From NCBI GenBank assembly GCA_003024785.1, contig PUQB01000315.1, positions 1 to 64,000 of the forward strand: DNA of 64,000 nucleotides. The letters are read 5' to 3'. Shown in pieces: positions 55,617 to 64,000 of this stretch (the first letter of the stretch is position 1; each line of letters opens with the position of its first letter). The translations under genes and the position numbers were made by a program. The DNA comes from Selaginella tamariscina. Taxonomy: Eukaryota; Streptophyta; Lycopodiopsida; Selaginellales; Selaginellaceae. A model generated the notes under the pieces. The model was not told the origin of the DNA. It did not search any database and worked only from the letters and a program-made list of their open reading frames with translations.

Positions 55617-58600
55617 TGACAAATAACAAAGAGCTGGAACGATAGAAAGAAAGACAGGATCTTTCACAAAAGAATCGTGCAAACAAATGTTTAACTAAAA
55701 CAAGAGAAATGAGTTCGCATATACTAGTGATTTTGAACCAACTAAAATATTTTTAAGTTTTGCACATCTTCATTCTTGGATTTCAACTTCAACGCTCCTC
55801 CTAAAGCAAAGGGTGTGACTGCTGCTATTCCTCCTCCTCAGTCAAGGTTGGCCATGACCCCAATGGAATTTTTGTGTTTGATGTTTACCATTTCCTTGAT
55901 ATAGTGATAGTGTTTGGCATTGCACCTCACTATTGCATCAATCAATTGCTCCCTCGTTATCCACACAGAGTAGAATGGTGTTGAGAATTGTCTAAGAGCT
56001 CCAAGAAATTCTTGAAACCAAAGAATCTCCCTAGAAGCAACGGAGGTAGCCAAATATTTTGCTTCTGTGGAAAAAGGGCAACATGAGCTTGCTTTTTACT
56101 GGCCCAAATAACAAGACTTGTTCCAATCTTGAAACAAAATCATGTTGTGGATTTGTGGCTATCTCGGTCATCCAATAAGCTGTTATCACTAAAAGTAGCT
56201 AGGGAAAACCATCACTTGAGCCATAGGATAATCCAAAAGCAAGCGTTTACTTTACATACTGCATCACGTATTTTGCCATGTCCCAATGTTTCCTACATAA
56301 GCCAAATCTAGACGGCTACACACCATAGTGTGCATGAGACTCCCAAGTAAATTCTAAAAGGGTACCTTTGCCATATTCTACGCTCCTCCTCAGTGGAAAT
56401 ACACTCCACTTTTGTGAAAAACTTGATGTTACTAGGCTCCATAAGTAAATGAGAAGGATTGCAATTAGCATATCCATAAGTCTCAAGAACCTTAGTCATG
56501 TATTGCTGTTGGGAGATGTGTAGAGACTTTACCTTTCTATTTCAATGGATCTCTAGACCAAAAAAATACCGAGCTTCTCCAAGGTCCTCCATAGCAAAGC
56601 TTGTCCAAGTTTTGCTTTGAAGATCTATAAATACTCAAGGTTGTTACTGATCAAAAGTGAGTCATTCATGTAGAAAGCAAGAATGAGTAAAAACTTTCCT
56701 TCTTTCTTGATGTAAATGTTGGACTCAAAAGTGATGAGAAAAATCCTTTGCTTTGAAAAAAACATTGATTTTTTGTCACCATGCTCTAGAGGCTTGTTTA
56801 AGGCCATAAAGAGCTTTCTTGAGCTTTCATACAAGATGTTCCCCATGGGTGTAACCTTTTGGTTACTGAAGATAAACATTTTCTTACAAATCGTTTTCAA
56901 GAAAGTAGTTTTAATGTCAATGTGATGTATCTCAAGGTCAAAATAAGTAGCAAATGCAAGCAAAATCTAAATGCTTGTCATCTTTACCATTGGAAAGTAC
57001 GTTTCGAGATAATGCACACCATACTGCTGCTTATAATCTTGTGCCACAAGTCGAGCTTTGTGACAGTTGTTGGAGCCATTGGGATTAAGCTTTGTTTTGT
57101 AGACCCTCCAACTACCAAGGGCTGTAGAGTCAACAGGGAGCACAATTTCCTCAAAAGTGTTCATGCAAGTGATGGAATCAATCTCCTTGTCCATCGCTCA
57201 CTTCCAATGACTAGCATCATGTCCAGCCATAACCTCCTTGAATGAAGAAGGCTCTAACGTACATGCAACTGTACAAAATTCTAGCAAGTCAAGAGTGAAA
57301 GCATAAGAGCATTCAGCATTTTCAATAGCCTTCCGACTAGGAATTTTCATCCTTTCTATGTCCTAGTGGCTCATGAGTAGATTTTGTGACTACTAGAGTT
57401 GTCACACATGAAATTTCCAAAGGTATTGTTGCATAGGAAAGTTCTCGAGGTACTATTGCACAGGAAAATGCCTGAGGTATTGTTGCATGGGAAAATTCCT
57501 AAGGTACTGTCACACGGGAAAATCCCTAAGGTCCTATTGCAAGGAAAAATTCATAAGGTACTATCAGGGAAATTCATTTAGCCTCGATGATTAGGCCAGC
57601 TCCTCTTTGTTCAAGCTTTACACTTTGTTTAAGCTTTCCTCCTTGTAAGACGCTCCTCGTTGCTAAGCATCACTCCAAAAATTAACATATAGAATGGCAT
57701 TATCCCAAAACTAAACACTTGGAAATGTCACGAAGTTAAGATCAAGAATTGAAGAGGATTGAGAAAAGAAAGAAATTTCCTCAAAAAACACTACTTCTTC
57801 CTGCATATAAATGGTAACAGTGGTTGTCACAAGATTCATCAATATGTAAACATGAGAATTTGTATCAAACATGCCAACAAACATCAACCTTTCCCTAATC
57901 AAATCAAATTTGGTTTGCAGCTCCTTTGGAATTTGCTAAATCCACGCAAAGTCATGCATTTTCCTTGTAAAGGATTCCTCAAGGGTAATTCCTTCACTAC
58001 CACAGTAGGTCAACATTTAAAAAGGAAAATGGCGTACCTAACTCCTTTGACCAAAACTTTTGTGGAGCATTAGATTAAGTATAAGGCATTGTGCGATATC
58101 CATGATGGTCTGATTCTTGTGCTCTGCCACTCCATTATATTGAGCAATGTATGGTTTAGTGAGCTAGCCCTAAATTTCTGCCATGGAGTAGATGCTATCA
58201 AAAGCATGGTTCACTAATCCATGCATAGCCTTTTAATTTCACAACTAGTTTGGTTTTCAACCAAAGCTTTCCAATCTACAAAACAATTCAAGACTTCAGA
58301 TTTTCTTTTTAAAAAAAAACCCAAGTCTTATGACTTAAATCATTTGTAAAAGTAAAAAAGACTTAGCCTTTTTAAATGACGAAATTTACATTGGACCACA
58401 CACATCAATGTCAAGCAAATCACTTGCTGTGCTTCCAATCGTCTTGAAGGGTTGACGATGGTGCTTGTTAAGAGCACAAGCTTCATATGGAGCGAGAGTT
58501 AACTCATTAAATACAATCAAACCATTTACCATTGTTCTCAATGTAGAAATCCCAAAGTGAATAATGGCCAAGACGTTTGTGCCAAAGATCACAAGATCCC

Positions 58601-58719
58601 TTACCAACTAAGGCAAGAATTAAAGAACTTGTAGACTCCTTGTCTTTGAGAGGGTATAAGTTTCTTTCCCTAGGAGCTATAGCAACCACATCATTAATCC
58701 TTGTATTTTGAATCACACA
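55617..58719 (-). mobile_element. Copia-A LTR retrotransposon, D2 copy (3' part; cut by a larger LTR element)
   Basis: Minus strand, same order as D1: 3' LTR 55617-55766, RNase H about 55840-56060, reverse transcriptase about 56625-57190, minisatellite 57410-57570, integrase about 57700-58500, and pre-integrase up to 58719. There a large LTR element has inserted at AATCACACA. The gag and 5' LTR are not seen before the window ends. It is broken in many places. Confidence 0.85.
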
Positions 58720-60440
58720 TGTTAGAGTTTTAACCCAAAGGGCCAACACGTGGCAACACGTGACTACCAAGTGCCATTCGGTGTCATTACCCTATGTGAG
58801 CAACACTAAGTCTTCAAGATAACCCTAAGAGTCTGACTCAGGAGCCTAATTAGGCAAAAGACTTAGAGTCTTACCCAAAGTCCCCTAAAATGACTATCCC
58901 TGAACCATAAAGGATAACCCGAGTAGACTTTAGAATCCTGTCCCAATAGACCTAGACATGCTTATGCCCTAACCCCACAAAGGAGATGTGTCTCACACAT
59001 ACCCCGTGACAAAGTTAAGGCATCGTCACTTACCTCTCGAGGAATCACCCTCATCCGAGAGTACAACCCTTTTAGGGCGACAAGGGGTACCCTGAACCAT
59101 GACTAACCCCTAAGGGTTTGAGTGGCCAAGTCATACCCTAGACCTAGGGCTAGTACTTAATGAGGACACGAGTGTGCGCCGTAGGTGGACACAAATGTTC
59201 TACTAAGCAAACTCCCTAAGGCTAGGTTTGGATAACCCTAAGTACATGACCTGGCGAGTGTCTTATGATAGGGCTTTTCCTAATGAGCTTAGGTTGTTCA
59301 ACCCTTAGATCTTAAGGAGAACACCCCCTAGCTAGGTGTGCCAAAGCACACCTAGTTACAAGACTTAACCTTCCTTGAGCGAATGCTCAAGGTTTAACAC
59401 CCTAATGCAAACACAAGCATGTATGTTTACTAGAGTATCCAACCCCTTGAAGACAAACCCATGACACAACCCCAAAGGGCGTGCTCGGGCGTTGTATTGT
59501 GTGACGTCTAGCCCTAGTGTTACATCTCCATGTGACACTGCCTTCCACGATGTGAGCTATCATGCCATAACCCTTTAGATTCAAGAGTTGCACCAAGTGC
59601 CACAAACGTGGCCCCTAAATGCCAACTCTAGAACCCCTTAGTGAACCCTCAGGAACTAGTAATGTTAACCTGTCAAACAAGATCCCACACCCACAGCTGG
59701 TCAAGGACATGGATGTGCCTTGCTTGGCCATGAGTGCTACACCTAGCTTGACGTGGAGGAGGAGGCTGGAGACAAGCCACAACCTCTGCCTCTTGGAACA
59801 TACATCCTTACAAGACTTCTTAGGCATGGATTCGCCAACGTTAAGGGTAAGCTACCCCAAAGGTGGGACGTACCATTATCATTTAGAAGTTAGGGCGGCA
59901 CAACAGAGGGTTGTACCTTAACGACACAAGTTAAAGCTTGCACCAGCAGAAGAGCAACAAACTCAGTCATGAACCCAGGAGCTCTCCTACGTATACTCTA
60001 CCTTATTTATGTGACGGAGCCCCCCCTCTTTTGCTGTATGTGTAAGTAGGCTGGCACGAATGCCAACCCCTTAGTTAATGAGATGAGTTTGCACACTAAC
60101 CCCTACCCCTAAACCCTACCCAAGGGGGGGGGGTTTTAGGGCGTGGGTTAGGGCAACCCTAGGGTTAGGTCAACCCTAGGGGTGTTCCTAACCCTATTTA
60201 ACATGCCAAACTCATATTAACTAGGACATTAAAATCGGAGGTGGGTTTTTTAGAAGGTAAGTACTACCTTCACTTAGAGTTTCTCGCGACATTTAAAGAT
60301 AGTTGGTCGGACTACCCCTAAACACCTAAGTGCACTAAGCGGGGTTTTTCTCACTACATCTAGGTCCGTCAACATAGTACAGTAGGTAACAACAGTCAAT
60401 GTCCAAAGTAAAGGGTCGAGTCATAGTAAAAACTATGACA
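58720..60440 (-). repeat. 3' LTR of the large LTR element (about 1.72 kb)
   Basis: Plus-strand text starts TGTTAGAGTTTTAACCCAAA and ends AAAAACTATGACA, so the minus-strand LTR reads TGTCATAG...CTAACA. It contains many CCCTAA-type words (for example 60100-60190), including a run of nine or more G at 60125. Confidence 0.8.
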
Positions 60441-63400
60441 CACTCCCCGCCTTTGAAAATGTCAACGTCCTCGTTGACGTCTAACTCCAAGACTAGATAA
60501 TGTTAGAAAAAATTAACCAAAACTAACATATCACTCTATGTGGAGTCAGCCAAAAGTTCACATAAATTTTATTACCTCCCTTGCATTACGCGAAACCAAG
60601 TACTTCAGAACTGTTATTCACTAAGTCGTAAACCCAACTGCCGGAGGCACCACTTGCGACATGAAGTCACCTATAGACCTTTTACACGTTTACAAAGTCT
60701 GTCACCCGACGCACACAACACTGGTTAATTTCTTTACTTAACTAGAATTTATATTGGAGGCCTCTAGTTAGTGTTGTTGCCGGCCCCTTGGTTAATAAAA
60801 ATAAAGACTTGCTTTATTCCTTAATGTCAAACACTGTTGATGACCTTGTTGTCTTAGCACACAACAAGCACTTGACGTCTATCTCAAGTGCTTAACTAAA
60901 CGCCTTCTCGTTTCTTTGATTTTCTAATGGTCCCACATCTTCACATGTTATGATATTATAGCTTACATTTTTGCATCCCTCAGTGTTTCTCATTACTTCT
61001 TTTCATAAGGGTCTGCTACTATACTTATCCCCCTTTAGTATATAGTTACGCCAAACTAGGTATGAAACTTTTATCGGAATCAAGTTTTTTTCTGATGCTA
61101 AGTACTTCTCTTGAAACCCTATTCTTTGTAGACATGTCAATCTGGCCAGAGGCGATCACAGAGGCGCATGGCTGTACACATGTATACAACAAGGTCATGT
61201 CAACTTGAAATTAGCCCATCCACTTGATGTGTCATTGATATAACTTCATTCCCAATGAGAATTAAATTCAGGTCAAAATCTACTACCAAGTGTTATAGCA
61301 CTAATATTCACTTTTTTACAACCGACTTTGTACTTTTTCATAACACCGACCAGTTCAAGGACCAGATAAACTAACATACCTTTCTTATAAACCAATGTAG
61401 AAATCAGGAAATTCAACCCATCTCTAGTGCCTCAAACGACAACCTTTAAATAACACGTCTCTTAATTATCACTCTCATTATACTCATTCCCTAAAGCGCA
61501 CATCATGCTAGATGCCATTCAATAAATCCTAACTCTTTATCTTACTAAGTTTAAAAATAATGAATTTCAAAACTTAGTTTCTACAATAAAAGTCTCCCTA
61601 AACTCATAATACTACACACCTTTGTAACATTATATTTATTTCTAAGTTTCAACTGATTACATAAATGTTTCTCAACACTATACTAAAGTATAGCATTTTC
61701 ATTAATTGGAGCAATTAGTGTTTTAATAAACATCTTTTTAAACTAATCCTTATTCTATAAACAGTTACAATTTTGATATTGATACTCTCGAATAGATAAT
61801 AATCGTTTTAACATTCAAATCCTAAGTTTACCAACTGGTTATTATACTAGCAGATATAAACTTACAATTATATCAATTTATCGAAATGTTATAACTATAA
61901 TATAGACATGGTCTTAGTTTACATGAACCGAATTTCAGTTTTTAAAAGAAATATAATGGAAATATAACCTCATATTTTCGTATCAAATATTGGACCATAT
62001 GTTAGGGACATTGTATCATGATCATCAAGAAGGGACACCGACTTCTTAAACTAATCTAACCATTGGATATCTCACTTTCAAGGATTTTGAATCAGACTCA
62101 AGGAACACCATCAGACTTGAGATAGAACTAACGACTAACCCAATGAATACAATCAAACCTTGAGTTAAAATAGTTCTATTTTTCGATATTTCAAAGAACT
62201 GAAGATACCTACTTGATAAGTTCTTTGAGTGCCCACATTTTCGACCATGATGCAAAGTTAAGAAACCGTCTTTTCAATAATCATATTCGACTCTAAAATG
62301 AAATCGATATTAAAAACCAATACCAACTTCTAATTCTTAACGAATACATACTATCTTAAGGAGGTACATGCACTTAAACCTCCAATGGAAATTCGATTGT
62401 TACTGGCTCATTGATAATTCTCAACATAAATTATCAAACTTAACAAGTTTTCTTACTTAGTCGATAAACTAAGTGGAGAATCCCAAATCATGCTCTTCTT
62501 AAGTAAGGAATCACCCTTGTTCAAGAGCTTATTCCCTCATTGCAAACAACGTTACATATTCAAAGATTAAAGAGTTAACAATGAAAATGCACAAGTGTGC
62601 GCCGAACGCCTTCACTATGCAAGTCCTTCATTACTCAGTAACTTGAAAATGTAAATGTATGTTTCCAACATTACTTTTTATGATAGATCACGCCATCCAT
62701 CCAAAAGCTGCATTGATAAAGATGCAACATTAAATTCGTCTACTGCCAAAATCTATTATTCTATTTCATTCTTATGATCCTACATGAAATAACTTCATAA
62801 TCAAGTTAATCGAGCTAGCTAACTTTAATACAAAGTGCGCACTTACAACTAATTAAGGTTTCAAGTTGTACTTTGTTTAAATCAGGTAACTTAAACTTAG
62901 TAAACTAGTATTTCACCTAATGTTACTTGTAACTAGCATTATCAAAATATTGCGAACATCGGATAATACTTTGATTATATTGGATCTAAGAACCAACTGC
63001 TTAACATATTCATCATATGCTAATATTTGACATTTCATTGTATTATAAGTTCATCACCATAATTTGCTTCTGGAGTTACACTCTGAAAACATGCACTATA
63101 ATGAGAGCTTATTTTACACTTTATGTCAAAATGTAGTATTCCCTTATGTTTGAATATGCCCCTTTTTTCGAAGTCAAAGACGCACATTTGAGCATAAGTC
63201 TCTCCGTTTGAACACTACAATTGGATCCGATGTTGAATCTTGCCGTAAGTCAAAACTCAATGGACACTGTTTGTTTCAAAATCATGTGCCCAAAATTCAA
63301 ACACCTTTAAAGAAAAAAGAAAAAATTTCAATAATGTGTAGACTTAGGATATCACAAGACACACCTCACAAGACTTAGTTTGTAAGCCAGAACAAACTAA

Positions 63401-63680
63401 CACGCCACATCTTGTGGAGTATATGGTATAACATGACCATCCATAAGTAAAGTAACCTAACATACAACTTGGAAGTTGCCTTCCAAGTGTTACCTTTGAC
63501 ATTCGAATCCATAACCCACACCCACTTAAGAAGTAGGTGTACTCTAAAGAGTTATAGATCTTAGGACCAACTCTACACAAAATTTAAGATGTTAGCCAAA
63601 AGTGATAAAGTATTTCAATTTAGAACTAACTAAACCTTAAAACACACCACACTTTAAGCAGTCCTACTGACCATAGAGAA
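60441..63680. other. Internal region of the large LTR element, no coding sequence seen
   Basis: More than 3 kb of AT-rich DNA with only short chance frames. I looked for Copia and Gypsy protease, reverse transcriptase and integrase motifs and found none. Confidence 0.65.
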
Positions 63681-63696
63681 TGGCTCTGATACCAAT

Positions 63697-64000
63697 TGTC
63701 AGAGTTTTAACCCAAAGGTCCAACACGTGGCTGCCAATGGCTATTTGGCGTCATCACCCTATGTGAGCAACGCTAAGTCTTCCAAGATAACCCTAAGAGT
63801 CTGACTCAAGGGCCCAATTAAGTAAAAAACTTATAGTCCTATCTAAAGTCCCCTAGAATGACCATTCTTTAAACCCTAAAGGATAACCCAAGTAGACTTT
63901 AGGATCCTGTCCCAATAGACCCATGCCCTAACCCCATAAAGGAGATGTGTCTCACACATACCCTCGTGACAAAGTTAAGGCATTGTCACTTACCCCTCGA
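63697..64000 (-). repeat. 5' LTR of the large LTR element (partial)
   Basis: TGTCAGAGTTTTAACCCAAA onward matches 58720-59030. The LTR continues past the window. Confidence 0.82.

Larger units (their letters stand above)
54870..58195. repeat. Right arm of the large inverted duplication
   Basis: Inverted match to 38816-42076 plus 51207-51440, including host exons c and b and most of a Copia-A element. It carries the uninterrupted MULE-B target (inverted GAAGAAACC near 55095-55103), which shows the order of events. Confidence 0.85.
51441..58719. repeat. Segmental duplication D2
   Basis: Colinear with D1 (16232-22330). The first 2.6 kb (51441-54112) is AT-rich without a supported gene, apart from an extra insertion at 53368-53988. 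That insertion carries repeated CACAGTGAGCCATGAAT-type words. The segment ends where the large LTR element inserted. Confidence 0.85.
58720..64000 (-). mobile_element. Large LTR retrotransposon without recognisable genes (LARD-like), runs off the window
   Basis: The left LTR is 58720-60440, followed by a purine tract (CAAAGGCGGGGAGTG on the minus strand). The internal region is 60441-63696. A primer-binding site, TGGTATCAGAGCCA on the minus strand (63681-63694), is complementary to initiator-Met tRNA. The other LTR begins at 63697 and is cut by the window end. No gag or pol domain could be recognised in the 3.26-kb internal region. This fits a large non-autonomous LTR derivative. It inserted into Copia-A (D2) and is younger than it. 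The visible 300 bp of the two LTRs differ noticeably, so it is not very recent. Confidence 0.8.

Noticed and set aside
60100-60190. Interstitial telomere tract
   Set aside because: Words like CCCTAAACCCTA are irregular and lie within an LTR that recurs at 63697; this is LTR composition, not a telomere array.

Overview
The window is nuclear DNA of a land plant. Spliced genes with short GT-AG introns, Copia LTR retrotransposons with initiator-Met-tRNA primer sites, and an F-box/kelch-type gene pair in very AT-rich spacer all point there. The F-box/kelch style and base composition would suit a bryophyte or lycophyte, but the sequence does not fix the species. Most of the window is transposable elements, tandem and inverted duplications, and relic host exons.

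The main discovery candidate is a two-gene Mutator-like DNA transposon (MULE) present three times. Copy A (23984-32433) and copy B (42077-51197) are each bounded by related inverted termini and a perfect 9-bp target duplication (TAACCAGAA for A, GAAGAAACC for B). Copy C (1-3536) is an older, truncated relic. One gene encodes a MULE transposase with an N-terminal Cys/His DNA-binding region, a D-D-E core and a SWIM zinc finger. The divergently transcribed partner is a six-exon gene of about 990 codons. It combines a ParB-like domain (GNHR motif) with a C-terminal half resembling bacterial and phage beta-class N4/N6 amino-DNA-methyltransferases. Between them lies an array of repeated exon-like units, each carrying TGCCGACTGA inverted repeats. 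The same TGCCGACTG words recur near both ends, next to GAATATTC arrays that match heat-shock-element spacing. Neither A nor B is intact throughout, but they are damaged at mostly different places.

Layout: 1-4929, MULE-C cut by a Copia piece. 5536-10918, tandem 2.3-kb duplication of an F-box/kelch gene. 10919-16231, AT-rich DNA with a Copia fragment between 226-bp direct repeats. 16232-23669, segmental copy D1 (SAM-like exon, unknown host exons, a Copia with 150-bp LTRs). 23718-23873, a lone host exon, followed by MULE-A. 32443-38815, CA-rich repeats and a second Copia family holding a 2.9-kb hAT element (8-bp target duplication). 38816-58195, a large inverted duplication whose left arm was hit by MULE-B; the right arm keeps the empty site. 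58720-64000, an LTR element with about 1.7-kb LTRs and no recognisable genes, inserted into the D2 Copia and running off the window.

Some relative ages follow from nesting. The Copia with 150-bp LTRs predates the segmental duplications. MULE-B inserted after the inverted duplication. The hAT is younger than its host Copia, and the large LTR element is younger than the D2 Copia.
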